Shown one piece after another: positions 27,944 to 38,611 of a stretch of 64,000 bases of DNA. A program made the position numbers and the translations under genes. Location of the stretch: assembly GCF_014698145.1 (NCBI RefSeq), contig NZ_JACJSM010000027.1:1-64000 (forward strand), read 5' to 3'. The stretch comes from Oscillatoria sp. FACHB-1406 (GTDB taxonomy: Bacteria > Cyanobacteriota > Cyanobacteriia > Cyanobacteriales > Spirulinaceae). The notes beneath the pieces are model-generated. The model saw nothing but the letters and a program-made list of their open reading frames with translations. It was not told the DNA's origin and did no database searches. The first letter of the stretch is position 1. Each line of letters opens with the position of its first letter.

Positions 27944-29170
27944 TCACTTCACTAAGCGCGCGAACTTATTCTTCCCAACTTGCAAAACTTTCCCTTCCAC
28001 GACCTCCAAAGACTCCACCGTAAAGCCCACATCCGCTACCGTTTCGCCATCTAACTTTACGCCGCGATTTTGAATCGCCCTGCGTCCATCGCTACTACTG
28101 GCGCACAAGCCGCTTTCTTTGAGCAAGAAATTGAGCTTGACAGGAAACGCAATTGATGATAAAGAAAATTCCGGCACGGTGTCGGTTTGCGTTGTCTCGC
28201 CCTGAGTCAAATCTAATGCTGCTTTTTGAGCGTTTTTTGCTGCTTCTAAGCCCCAATATTGAGCGGAGACATCGAGGGCTAGCAATTTCTGGCGATCGCG
28301 CGGATTTTCCGGTAATTCCGCTAAAGGTAAATCGGTCAGTAACTCAAAATACTGCCCCAGAAGCGCATCGGGCGTTTTCTCCAGCTTCGAGTACATCGAG
28401 AGTGCCTCCTCCGTCATCCCGACGTAATTATTCAACGACTTCGACATCTTATTGACCCCATCGCGCCCCAATAATAACGGCAGCAACAGCCCAAATTGAG
28501 GTTTTTGTCCGAAATGCCGCTGTAAATCGCGCCCGACGGCTAAATTAAACTTTTGGTCGTTCCCGCCCAACTCCACATCCGCTTCAATTGCTACCGAATC
28601 GTAGCCCTGCATTAAGGGATAAAGAAACTCATGGAGATAAATCGGATTTTCCCGCTCGAAACGCTCCGAAAATCCTTCTTTTGCTAACATTTGCCCCACT
28701 GTCATCGTCGATAACAGTTCGATCAGTTTGCTTAAATCCAGTTTAGACAGCCAACTCGAGTTGTAGTGAATCTCTAGCCGTCCGGGAGTCTCAAAATCGA
28801 GGATGGGGCGCAATTGTTCGAGGTAAGTTTCTGCATTCTGCTTCACCTGTTCGGGAGTCAGTTGGCGGCGAACTTCTGACTTGCCGGTCGGGTCGCCGAT
28901 TTGGGCAGTAAAATCACCAATAATAATGACAGCAATATGACCGGCATCCTGAAACGCCCGCAGCTTTCTGAAAGGGATACTATGACCTAAATGCAAATCT
29001 GTCCCGGTGGGATCGATCCCTAATTTCACCCGCAGCGGTCGATCGGGCTGTGCCATAATGCGGTAAGCCAAATTTTCATCCGGACTTTCCGACTCCGGGC
29101 GATCGGGGAATATTTCAAGCGTCCCTCGGTACAGCCAATTCAGAGTGGGATGGGGGTTAGAGGATAGCAT
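27944..29170 (-). CDS. tyrS: Tyrosyl-tRNA synthetase
   Basis: This enzyme charges tRNA-Tyr. The 408 residues contain the class I HIGH-equivalent HLGH near residue 60 ([14 protein letters not shown]) and KMSKS near 243 ([11 protein letters not shown]), with [16 protein letters not shown] between them. The C-terminal S4-like RNA-binding domain includes [20 protein letters not shown]. The KMSKS form marks the TyrZ-like subclass rather than the E. coli type (KFGKT). The gene is complete and monocistronic. No T-box leader is seen, as expected in cyanobacteria. Confidence 0.96.
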   Translation of the reverse strand: MLSSNPHPTLNWLYRGTLEIFPDRPESESPDENLAYRIMAQPDRPLRVKLGIDPTGTDLHLGHSIPFRKLRAFQDAGHIAVIIIGDFTAQIGDPTGKSEVRRQLTPEQVKQNAETYLEQLRPILDFETPGRLEIHYNSSWLSKLDLSKLIELLSTMTVGQMLAKEGFSERFERENPIYLHEFLYPLMQGYDSVAIEADVELGGNDQKFNLAVGRDLQRHFGQKPQFGLLLPLLLGRDGVNKMSKSLNNYVGMTEEALSMYSKLEKTPDALLGQYFELLTDLPLAELPENPRDRQKLLALDVSAQYWGLEAAKNAQKAALDLTQGETTQTDTVPEFSLSSIAFPVKLNFLLKESGLCASSSDGRRAIQNRGVKLDGETVADVGFTVESLEVVEGKVLQVGKNKFARLVK

Positions 29171-29488
29171 TTTAGGGGTCAGTTCGGGAATTATGAAGGA
29201 ATTCGAGGCAATTGGATTAGTATTTTAGGCGATCGCATATTAATATATATTTCAAAAAAGCAGAAATTTTCTTGTTTCCAGACGAAAGTTATCGATCCGT
29301 CTAGTGGGTCGCTCCTCCTTCCCTAAAGTCCTATCCCGTGCAGTTTCAGGATTCCAGCGATCGCTTCCCGCCAGCACATGAACCGAATCTCGAGTCAATC
29401 TCTTAAACTTAGGAAACAAATTGACGTGCATTTGCCGACTCGCGATCGCAACGCTAAACTCTTTTTTCAGTGAGGATGTGAAATTACT

Positions 29489-31414
29489 GTGGCAACTACT
29501 AGCACCGTTAGACAAAAACACGAGGATAAGAGCGCGCCGGGACCTGCAACCCGGTTTGGTTTGGGCGTTGTGAAGGCAGCAGGCGCAACGGTTTTAGGCA
29601 CTACCATGCTGGTGAGTTCCATCGCGGCGGGAGGGTTGGTCGGTTTGGCCATTAGCTTTCGCAATCTGCCCGACGTGCGAGTTCTGCGAACCTACGTCCC
29701 GACCGAAACGACTTATATTTACGACGTTAAAGGCCGCCTCCTCGACAGTCTCCACGGCGAATACAACCGCGAAAACATTAAACTCGATGAAATTTCGCCC
29801 AACTTAAAACGCGCCGTTCTCGCCATTGAAGACAGTCATTTTTTCCAACATCAAGGCATTAACCCCACTAGCGTCGGTCGCGCCTTATCGGAAAACTTCA
29901 AACGCGGCTACGTGGCGGAAGGGGGTTCGACCCTCACCATGCAGCTGGTAAAAAACCTCTTCCTCTCGAGGGAACGCACCGTGAGTCGGAAACTCGCCGA
30001 AGCAGTTCTCGCTATTCGCGTCGAGCAGATTTTCAGTAAAGAGCAAATCTTAGAGATGTACCTCAATAGCATCTATTGGGGTCACAATGCTTACGGCGCT
30101 CAAACCGCAGCCCAAAGTTATTTTAGTAAACCCGCTTCTAAGCTGACTTTGCCAGAAGCTGCAATGATGGCGGGTTTAATTCAAGCACCGGAAGATTACA
30201 GTCCTTTTATTAATTACAAGGAAGCGAAACGCCGACAAGCAGAAGTGTTAGGTCGGATGAAAAAGTTGGGGTGGATTACGCCTCAAGAAGCCGACGCAGC
30301 CTACAAACAAGCCCTAAAAGTTGGCAAACCCACGGCCTGGAGAAGGAGCGATCTCCCCTATATTACGGAGGTGGTCGAGAGCGAACTGATCGATCGCTTC
30401 GGTAAAGATACAGTTTTAAAAGGTGGAATGCGCGTCCAAACGACCGTGGATTACAACTACCAAAAACGCGCGGAAGAACTGGTCGCGAATGCCCACGATC
30501 GCCTGCAATCCTACGGACTCTACGCCGATCAGGTCGCTCTGGTGGCGGTCGATCCTCGCACTCATTTCATTAAAGCAATGGTCGGGGGCGTAAACTACAA
30601 AGAAAGCCAATTTAACCGAGCCATTCAATCCTTGCGCCAACCCGGATCGGCCTTCAAACCGTTCGTCTACTATACTGCCTTCGCTACCGGTAAATATAGC
30701 CCTTATTCTACCGTTTACGATTCGCCCGTCAGTTACCGCGATGGCGGCGGTTACTATTCCCCCAAAAACTACGGCGGCGGCTATTCCGGTGCGGTCAGTA
30801 TTTACACGGCCTTGACGCAATCGCTGAACGTTCCGGCTGTAAAAATCGGTCGGGCGGTAGGCTTGGATAAGGTCATCGAAACCTGTCGCATCTTGGGGAT
30901 AAAGAGTCCGCTCGAACCCGTTGTTTCTCTGCCCTTGGGTGCGATCGGGGTAACGCCGTTAGAAATGGCCGGAGCCTATGCAACCTTTGCAAGCAACGGC
31001 TGGCAGTCTGACACGACTGCAATCGTCCGCGTCACCGATAGCAGCGGTAACGTGATTCTCGACAACGTTCCGAAACCGAAGCTCGCGCTGGATCCTTGGG
31101 CGACGGCTTCCTTAACGAGCGTCCTCAAGGGCGTAATTGCAGGCGGGACGGGGAAAAAAGCGGCGATCGGTCGTCCGGCAGCCGGAAAAACGGGGACGAC
31201 TTCTTCGGAACGGGATGTTTGGTTCGTTGGCTACGTGCCGCAGTTATCAGTGGCCGTTTGGATTGGGAACGATAACTACCGTCCTTTGGGCGGCGGCGTA
31301 ACGGGCGGCGGCTATGCGGCTCCGATCTGGCAGGATTTTATGTCCGATGCGCTGAAAAACGAACCCGTGGAAGATTTCCCGGACCCGTCTCAATTCCCGC
31401 GCCCTCAGTCCTAG
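29489..31414 (+). CDS. Class A penicillin-binding protein (PBP1A family)
   Basis: A bifunctional peptidoglycan synthase with one N-terminal membrane anchor (about 35-57). The glycosyltransferase-51 domain has EDSHFFQHQGI near residue 112 and EGGSTLTMQLVKNL near 150. The transpeptidase has the active-site serine in RQPGSAFKPF (SxxK), the SxN motif in QSLNVPA and KTGTTSS near the end. The start is a GTG at 29489 with GAGG upstream. The 641-residue length is within range for cyanobacterial paralogues with a short C-terminus. It acts at the cytoplasmic membrane facing the periplasm. Confidence 0.93.
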   Translation: MATTSTVRQKHEDKSAPGPATRFGLGVVKAAGATVLGTTMLVSSIAAGGLVGLAISFRNLPDVRVLRTYVPTETTYIYDVKGRLLDSLHGEYNRENIKLDEISPNLKRAVLAIEDSHFFQHQGINPTSVGRALSENFKRGYVAEGGSTLTMQLVKNLFLSRERTVSRKLAEAVLAIRVEQIFSKEQILEMYLNSIYWGHNAYGAQTAAQSYFSKPASKLTLPEAAMMAGLIQAPEDYSPFINYKEAKRRQAEVLGRMKKLGWITPQEADAAYKQALKVGKPTAWRRSDLPYITEVVESELIDRFGKDTVLKGGMRVQTTVDYNYQKRAEELVANAHDRLQSYGLYADQVALVAVDPRTHFIKAMVGGVNYKESQFNRAIQSLRQPGSAFKPFVYYTAFATGKYSPYSTVYDSPVSYRDGGGYYSPKNYGGGYSGAVSIYTALTQSLNVPAVKIGRAVGLDKVIETCRILGIKSPLEPVVSLPLGAIGVTPLEMAGAYATFASNGWQSDTTAIVRVTDSSGNVILDNVPKPKLALDPWATASLTSVLKGVIAGGTGKKAAIGRPAAGKTGTTSSERDVWFVGYVPQLSVAVWIGNDNYRPLGGGVTGGGYAAPIWQDFMSDALKNEPVEDFPDPSQFPRPQS

Positions 31415-31527
31415 CGGTCTTTAAAGTTTAATTTTATCGGTTCGGGAGACGGAGGGACGGTGGAGAGGGTAAGAGGGAGAGCGACGAGCCGCACATCCAC
31501 CTCTTGAATTCTGATAGACCGCTAGGA
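31409..31527. repeat. 12-bp perfect inverted repeat bracketing ~95 bp after the PBP gene
   Basis: TCCTAGCGGTCT (31409-31420) and its exact reverse complement AGACCGCTAGGA (31516-31527) flank a G/A-rich 95-bp stretch. The left arm overlaps the PBP stop codon. It may form a long-range stem at the end of the PBP transcript, or mark a small mobile sequence. No coding sequence lies within. Confidence 0.55.
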
Positions 31528-33072
<1,545 letters not shown>

Positions 33073-33075
33073 TCG

Positions 33076-34161
33076 ATGAGCATCCAAGCCTTTATCTCGC
33101 CTCAAACCCAGTTCTATCGCCTTCCGGAACCCTATTTATTGGAATCCGGGTTTGATTTACCGCAGGTGGACGTTGCTTACTGTACGTGGGGAACGTTGAA
33201 TGCCGATCGCAGTAATGCCGTGTTGGTCTGTCACGCGCTGACGGGCTGGGCGCAGGCGGATGCTTGGTGGGGGCATTTGTTCGGCCCCGGCAAAGCCCTG
33301 GATCCGACGCGAGACTTTATCGTATGCAGTAACGTCCTCGGCAGTTGCTACGGCACCACGGGACCCACCAGCCTCAACCCCGCCACGGGCAGAGCCTACG
33401 CCGCTGACTTTCCCGAAATTACGATTCGGGATATGGTGCGCCTGCAAGCGCGCTTGTTGGACGCATTGGGCATCGATCGCCTGCAATTGGCGATCGGGGG
33501 GTCTTTGGGGGGAATGCAGGTGTTGGAATGGGCGATGATGTTTCCCGAACGGGTAGGCGCAATCGCCGCGATCGCGGTTTCCGGGAGACATTCAGCTTGG
33601 TGTATCGGTTTGAGCGAAACCCAGCGCCAAGCGATTTATCTCGATCCGCTCTGGCAGGATGGCTATTACGACCCCGAAAGCCCTCCCGCCGCCGGTTTGG
33701 CCGCAGCGCGCGCGATCGCGATGCTTACCTATCGCTCTTGGGCTAACTTTGAAGAACGTTTCGGTCGCCAGCACGCCAACAACAATCCTAACGCCCCCTT
33801 TACCGTAACGGAGTATTTACAGCATCACGGACGAAAAATCGTCGATCGCTTCGATGCTAATACTTACGTCACCTTGACGAAGGCAATGGATACCTACGAC
33901 TTATCGCGCGATCGTGGCGATTATCCTGCCGTGTTGGAAAAAATTGCTCAACCTACCCTGATTGTCGGGATCGAATCCGATGTCTTGTACCCGCCCATCG
34001 AACAGCAACAACTCGTTGAAGCTATCCCCAACGCCAAACTCGCTTGGTTGCCTTCTCCCCACGGACACGATGGCTTCCTACTCGATCGAGACATTCTCGA
34101 TCGCTTCGTCGTTGATTTCCGCGCCGCCCACTGCGCCAACTGCGAAATGAGCTATAAGTAA
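33076..34161 (+). CDS. metX: Homoserine O-acetyltransferase
   Basis: MetX acetylates homoserine with acetyl-CoA, making the substrate of MetY. The 361-residue alpha/beta-hydrolase has the nucleophilic elbow GGSLGGMQVLEWA (Ser near residue 145). The acid is in VGIESDVLYPP and the histidine in LPSPHGHDGFLLD near 335. CHALTGWAQA and GSCYGTTGPTS are family landmarks. It follows metY by three bases and is probably translationally coupled. A long A/T repeat tract with dyad symmetry follows. Confidence 0.95.
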   Translation: MSIQAFISPQTQFYRLPEPYLLESGFDLPQVDVAYCTWGTLNADRSNAVLVCHALTGWAQADAWWGHLFGPGKALDPTRDFIVCSNVLGSCYGTTGPTSLNPATGRAYAADFPEITIRDMVRLQARLLDALGIDRLQLAIGGSLGGMQVLEWAMMFPERVGAIAAIAVSGRHSAWCIGLSETQRQAIYLDPLWQDGYYDPESPPAAGLAAARAIAMLTYRSWANFEERFGRQHANNNPNAPFTVTEYLQHHGRKIVDRFDANTYVTLTKAMDTYDLSRDRGDYPAVLEKIAQPTLIVGIESDVLYPPIEQQQLVEAIPNAKLAWLPSPHGHDGFLLDRDILDRFVVDFRAAHCANCEMSYK

Positions 34162-34326
34162 TGAATAATGGATAATGGATAATGAATAATGAATTACGAA
34201 TTCGATATTTTGTCCCAGTTTATTCAAAAACTTTTCATTGTCAATTATCCATTAAAAAAGATATTTTATAACCGCTCGTCGAAAAAAAAATTCATTATCC
34301 ATTATCCATTGTCAATTATCCATTAA
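34162..34326. repeat. Long tract of tandem A/T repeats with inverted symmetry
   Basis: Units of the form GGATAATGAATAAT run on the left (34165-34195). Their complements, ATTCATTATCCATTATCCA, run on the right (34290-34325), so the two halves can pair into a long hairpin. The right half ends at the ureG start. This is the largest example in the window of the short tandem repeat family. Confidence 0.75.
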
Positions 34327-34330
34327 AAAG

Positions 34331-34930
34331 ATGACTGCTTTTCGCGTTGGCGTTGCCGGCCCAGTTGGTTCTGGAAAAACTGCTTTAGTAGACGCATTGT
34401 GTAAAGCGCTGCGGCAGGAGTATGAAATTGCTGTGGTGACGAACGATATTTATACCCAAGAAGACGCGCAATTTTTAGTGCGATCGCAAGCGTTGGAGCG
34501 CGATCGCATTTTGGGCGTAGAAACCGGTGGCTGTCCGCACACCGCTATCCGCGAAGATGCGTCGATGAATTTGAGCGCGATCGAAGATTTAGAGCGCCGT
34601 TTTAACAATCTCAACTATGTATTTCTCGAAAGCGGTGGCGACAATCTCGCAGCAACTTTTAGTCCCGAACTCGTCGATTTAACGCTCTACGTCATCGATG
34701 TTGCAGCGGGCGATAAAATTCCTCGTAAAGGCGGCCCCGGAATCACAAAATCCGATCTTTTAGTGATTAATAAAATTGACCTCGCGCCTTACGTCGGTGC
34801 AGATTTGGGCGTAATGGAACGGGATGCAAAGAAAATGCGCGGCGATAAACCGTTTATTTTTACGAATCTAAAAACGGGGGAAGGATTGCAGGACGCGATC
34901 GCGTTTGTACGAGAGCGAAAAATTGAATAG
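34331..34930 (+). CDS. ureG: Urease accessory GTPase UreG
   Basis: UreG is a SIMIBI-class GTPase that helps deliver nickel to urease. The 199 residues contain the P-loop GPVGSGKT (10-17) and the [19 protein letters not shown] metal-binding region (CPH near 68-70). [16 protein letters not shown] and the [13 protein letters not shown] guanine-specificity motif follow. It is complete and of normal length. No other urease gene (ureA-F) is in the window, so the cluster is dispersed, as is usual in many cyanobacteria. Confidence 0.96.
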   Translation: MTAFRVGVAGPVGSGKTALVDALCKALRQEYEIAVVTNDIYTQEDAQFLVRSQALERDRILGVETGGCPHTAIREDASMNLSAIEDLERRFNNLNYVFLESGGDNLAATFSPELVDLTLYVIDVAAGDKIPRKGGPGITKSDLLVINKIDLAPYVGADLGVMERDAKKMRGDKPFIFTNLKTGEGLQDAIAFVRERKIE

Positions 34931-35012
34931 AATTAATAGGTTTTGATGAGACGTAGCTATCCTAAAGTTTTTTAGAATTCTGAATCGCTGTCTCCTGCTT
35001 GCCTTCCAACTT

Positions 35013-35150
35013 TTAGTCTAAATCAGCATTTTTTCTGTACTTTTCATCTAACCGTTTTTCTGCTTCCAACATTTGTTCATCTCGATTATCGATTAAACGA
35101 CTCAGATTGCCCAAAATAAGGAATAGCCCCATATTTACCTTTAAGATAAT
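35013..35150 (-). pseudogene. Possible frameshifted C-terminal tail of the adjacent ATPase
   Basis: After the ATPase frame stops at 35086, an overlapping minus-strand frame continues through ILGNLSRLIDNRDEQ and then a charged helix-like end, MLEAEKRLDEKYRKNADLD. Its composition looks coding. It overlaps the last ~20 codons of the ATPase in another frame and has no convincing start of its own. It could be the original C-terminus displaced by a frameshift, or chance. Confidence 0.3.
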
Positions 35151-36387
35151 CGTTTTTATAGGAAGCATCATTTCTAACCTTGAATTCTGCCAAAGAATAA
35201 AGATCGCTCGCTCCCTTGTTATCTTTCTCAATAAACCAAATTTGATCTCGCCTCAGAAGTTCGTTATCGAGTAAATTAGTATCGTGAGTCACAAAGATGA
35301 GTTGAGCATTCCCTGGATTACTTTGCTTGGAGTTGAATAGCTTAACAATTTCGCGAACAATTGCAGGATGAATGCGCGCGTCGAGTTCATCAATTAATAA
35401 GACTCCACCGTTCTGTAAGGCTAACAAAAAGGGAATCGCGAAGGCAAAAAGTTTTTTAGTTCCTTCGGATTCATGTTTATCGAGATCGAAGGTTACTGTT
35501 GCTATTACCTCTCCTTCGTCGTTATACTTTAAATGAAGAGTTTTAATTTGTTCTAGCTGTGCAGAGATAGAATTTTGAATCGATGCCAGAATTGCTTGCT
35601 TTGCCTCCTCCGTAAGATTACCGTTATAATTTTCTTCAATAGTATTATACAGACTGGGCTTAATTCTTATCGCTTCAATACCCAAGTCAAAACCCCTTAA
35701 AAAATCAGCGATATCAGATTGATATTTTGGATATTCTAAAACATAGTTAGTTGTTAGTAACTGATAATAGTTGCTTTTCAAGCCTGACAACACAACTGTC
35801 TCACGATCTAGCCAAAATAAAATTTTTTGCGATATCTTACCATTAAATTGAGCGGCAACGGAAAGAAACAAAGAGTTTTTTCTGGTTTTTTCTTCTAACC
35901 CTTTCCCTTCAGAAAACACTTTTGTCATTTCAAAGTCATTGAACTTCCGATTAAAAAGACAAGTTTCTTTCTTTTTAGGGATATGAAAAAGCCATTCAGA
36001 AATAACTCGCATGCGCTCGATCTCAAAACCATATCGATAGATTTTTTCCTCTAAAATAAAAACAAGCTCAAAAAACGAGGGTTGTGCTTCTGATTCCGTG
36101 CTAAGTTTAAACTTGTCTGTAGCAATTTCATCGGTAATTTGAGTTTCTCTAGAAGAATTGAGAATAAAATCTTTCATAAACTCAAAAGCTTGAATTAAAT
36201 TGCTTTTTCCGCTTGCATTGGCTCCATAAATGACGGCATTCTTTAGCAAGCTTAATTTATCGTCAACTTGAAAGACATTATTTTCGTCAACTTGCTCGTT
36301 TTTTGCCTTCAGATTTGTTGCAACCAGGCTGAGCGTGACGATTTCTTTGAACGAACGGTAGTTTCCGACACTAAATTCAATCAACAT
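35086..36387 (-). CDS. AAA ATPase of the ABC/OLD-like (AAA_15/AAA_21) class
   Basis: The 433-residue protein has an ABC-type ATPase head split by an insertion. The N-terminus IEFSVGNYRSFKE is followed by Walker A YGANASGKSN (about residues 52-61). Near the C-terminus GGVLLIDELDARIHP is Walker B, and LIFVTHDTNLLD carries the H-loop; SEGTKKLFA stands for the signature. Such proteins (RloA/OLD-like ATPases) often belong to phage-defence or DNA-repair gene pairs. No partner gene lies next to it. I start at the ATG at 36387 (MLIEFSVGN) because upstream residues do not fit the family. The region is A/T-richer than its surroundings, suggesting transfer. Confidence 0.85.
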   Translation of the reverse strand: MLIEFSVGNYRSFKEIVTLSLVATNLKAKNEQVDENNVFQVDDKLSLLKNAVIYGANASGKSNLIQAFEFMKDFILNSSRETQITDEIATDKFKLSTESEAQPSFFELVFILEEKIYRYGFEIERMRVISEWLFHIPKKKETCLFNRKFNDFEMTKVFSEGKGLEEKTRKNSLFLSVAAQFNGKISQKILFWLDRETVVLSGLKSNYYQLLTTNYVLEYPKYQSDIADFLRGFDLGIEAIRIKPSLYNTIEENYNGNLTEEAKQAILASIQNSISAQLEQIKTLHLKYNDEGEVIATVTFDLDKHESEGTKKLFAFAIPFLLALQNGGVLLIDELDARIHPAIVREIVKLFNSKQSNPGNAQLIFVTHDTNLLDNELLRRDQIWFIEKDNKGASDLYSLAEFKVRNDASYKNDYLKGKYGAIPYFGQSESFNR

Positions 36388-36697
36388 AGTTTGGTATAAA
36401 AAACCGTACATTTGAGATTTTTTCACAAATAACGCAGTTTTTGCGATCGCTTGTTTCAATTCTATACAAGCGCCACTGAGTAAAACAAACGTACTTTTTT
36501 GCAAGGCAAGCGAAGGGGCGAGAAGAAAACAGACGAACGATTAGCGATCGCGAACAACCCAGCAAGGTTGTAGTCGTTACAATAGCGATCGCGCTGATTA
36601 AAAGCGTTTATTGAGGTAACTGCTATCTTGCACGACGCTGCCTAAACCATAGAACGGGTACTGTTAACCGCTAACCGCTAACTGAATAACTGCTCCC
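36388..36697. other. Divergent intergenic region, ATPase / M20 amidohydrolase
   Basis: About 310 bp between divergent genes. It contains two HIP1-like sites (36543-36551 and 36580-36589) and a short direct repeat TAACCGCTAACCGCTAACTG (36664-36683) just ahead of the M20 gene. Both promoters should be here; none is assigned. Confidence 0.4.
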
Positions 36698-37888
36698 ATG
36701 CTCTCTACTATTAAAACCCTCGCTCAAACCCTTGCCCCGCGACTGATTGAAATTCGCCGTCACCTGCACGCCCATCCAGAACTTAGCGGTCAGGAATATC
36801 AAACAGCCGCTTACGTGGCCGGAGTCTTGTCCTCTTGCGGTCTCCGCGTCGAGGAGGCAGTCGGTAAAACGGGGGTTGTGGGAGAATTGCAGGGACGCGG
36901 CGAAGATAATCGCATTCTCGGCATTCGCACCGACATGGACGCACTGCCGATTCAAGAGCTTACCTCCGTTGAGTTTGCCTCTCGCAAACCCGGAATTATG
37001 CACGCTTGCGGTCACGACGTTCACACGACTTTAGGGCTGGGGACGGCGATGATTCTGTCGCAGATGCAAGAATCCCTACAGGGAAACGTGCGTTTTATTT
37101 TTCAACCGGCAGAAGAAATCGCCCAGGGAGCGGGCTGGATGGTGCGCGATGGGGCAATGCGCGATGTTAGTAGCATTTTTGGGGTTCACGTTTTCCCCTC
37201 GATTCCGGCGCAATCGGTGGGCATTCGTTATGGTGCGCTGACGGCGGCGGCGGACGACTTGGAGATTTTTATTCAAGGCGAGTCGGGACACGGGGCGCGC
37301 CCTCACGAGGCGAAGGATGCGATTTGGATTGCGGCGCAGGCGATTTGTGCGTTGCAGCAGGCGATCGCGCGCACTCAAAATCCCCTACGTCCGATCGTCT
37401 TAACCATTGGGCAAATTGCAGGCGGGCGCGCGCCGAATGTCATTGCCGATCGCGTCCGCATGGCCGGAACGGTGCGATCGCTCCATCCCGAAACTCACGC
37501 TAGCCTACCAGCATGGATTGAGGGAATTGTCAATGATATCTGCAAAATGTACGGGGCGAGTTGCGAAGTGAACTATCGGCGCGGCGTACCTTCGGTGCAG
37601 AATGACTTTGCGCTGACGCAACTGATTGAAGCAGCAGCGCGGGAAGCGTGGGGGAGCGATCGCGTGCAAATCCTCACCGAACCCTCCCTCGGCGCAGAAG
37701 ACTTTTCCCTTTACCTCGAAAGCGCGCCCGGAACGATGTTTCGTTTGGGAGTTGGCTACCCGGAGCGGCTCAATCATCCCTTACATCACCCCGAATTTGA
37801 AGTTGATGAATCCGCGATCGTTACAGGAGTCGTAACCCTCGCCTACGCTGCCTGTAAATATTGGCAATCTCCACATCGCGAATCGTAA
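36698..37888 (+). CDS. M20-family metallopeptidase / N-acyl-amino-acid amidohydrolase
   Basis: The enzyme hydrolyses an amide bond of N-acylated amino acids or related conjugates, using a two-metal centre. The 396 residues show metal and catalytic motifs of the M20D group. They are HLHAHPELSGQE (about 22-33), RTDMDALPI, HACGHDVHTT (about 102-111), FQPAEEIAQGAGWM (general-base Glu pair), the lid-domain SGHGARPHE, and the final HHPEFEVDE. The substrate cannot be told from sequence; relatives act on hippurate, acetyl-amino acids or auxin conjugates. It is monocistronic. Confidence 0.93.
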   Translation: MLSTIKTLAQTLAPRLIEIRRHLHAHPELSGQEYQTAAYVAGVLSSCGLRVEEAVGKTGVVGELQGRGEDNRILGIRTDMDALPIQELTSVEFASRKPGIMHACGHDVHTTLGLGTAMILSQMQESLQGNVRFIFQPAEEIAQGAGWMVRDGAMRDVSSIFGVHVFPSIPAQSVGIRYGALTAAADDLEIFIQGESGHGARPHEAKDAIWIAAQAICALQQAIARTQNPLRPIVLTIGQIAGGRAPNVIADRVRMAGTVRSLHPETHASLPAWIEGIVNDICKMYGASCEVNYRRGVPSVQNDFALTQLIEAAAREAWGSDRVQILTEPSLGAEDFSLYLESAPGTMFRLGVGYPERLNHPLHHPEFEVDESAIVTGVVTLAYAACKYWQSPHRES

Positions 37889-37965
37889 CCCGCTCCGAAT
37901 CGCTGAAATTATCTGGGGAAAGAATTTTTAATTTTTAACTTTTAATTTTTAATTCCACCAAGCGG

Positions 37966-38406
37966 CTAGAGCGTTTGAAACAACTCGAACAGCTTCAAGC
38001 AGAAATGCTTCAATTTGTCAACTGTTATCGGGGCGGGTTGATAGTTGCCGACAATTTGCCAGCGCTCAACTGTCGAAAGTCGCCAAGCTTCGCCTTCATG
38101 ATTAAAAGCGGCAATTTCCACACCGATTAATCGCCGGGAGCCATCTACAGAGTCTTGATGAAAGCGAATTTGGACTAAAAGACTGCGCCCTTGCAACTTC
38201 GGACTCCAGCCGGGAAAGTGAAAACCGAGGTCGATGGAATCGGGATCGATCCATTCTCGCGTATCGGGGTCGTTGCGCCAGGGTTTCAAATCCGCGCGCG
38301 CGTCGGGGAATTCATTTTTAAACAGATTAACAATCGCGGCAATTTTGGTTGCTAATTGTACGCCTTTGGCTTGCTCGGCTGCATTCACAGGATTATTCTC
38401 CTCCAC
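37966..38406 (-). CDS. Hypothetical protein (146 aa)
   Basis: I do not recognise a family. The product is soluble with no signal peptide. Its first ~35 residues are helical (NAAEQAKGVQLATKIAAIVN). A beta-rich middle follows, with Trp-rich phrases such as PDTREWIDPDSIDLGFHFPGW, LVQIRFHQD and RLIGVEIAAF, and it ends in a helix. The start is a GTG overlapped by GAGG purines. It lies between two plus-strand genes on the opposite strand, followed by A/T-rich tandem TTTTTAAT repeats (37926-37953). Codon use resembles its neighbours, so it is probably a genuine cyanobacterial gene. Confidence 0.6.
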   Translation of the reverse strand: MEENNPVNAAEQAKGVQLATKIAAIVNLFKNEFPDARADLKPWRNDPDTREWIDPDSIDLGFHFPGWSPKLQGRSLLVQIRFHQDSVDGSRRLIGVEIAAFNHEGEAWRLSTVERWQIVGNYQPAPITVDKLKHFCLKLFELFQTL

Positions 38407-38611
38407 CTCAATCGAATTTGAAGCTTAATTATCTAGGATACACCGCTCAAAATTGGCTCGTACTTTACAGAAGGCATGAAGAAAGTCTTGCGGGAACGGG
38501 AACAGGGAAGCCGTGCTATACAATAGTTGAGAATTGTTGGGGGAAAAAAGAGCGCTCTCGGAGCGTCATTTAGCCCCCGCTTAACGTTTACGATGACATC
38601 GAGTGCGTTCA

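Noticed and set aside
29252-29521. Minus-strand open frame of 89 codons between tyrS and the PBP gene
   Set aside because: It overlaps the PBP start and its promoter region, has no RBS and no family-like sequence; treated as a chance frame.
34162-34326. CRISPR-like array
   Set aside because: The units are short, A/T-rich and contiguous without unique spacers of constant size; they are short tandem repeats.
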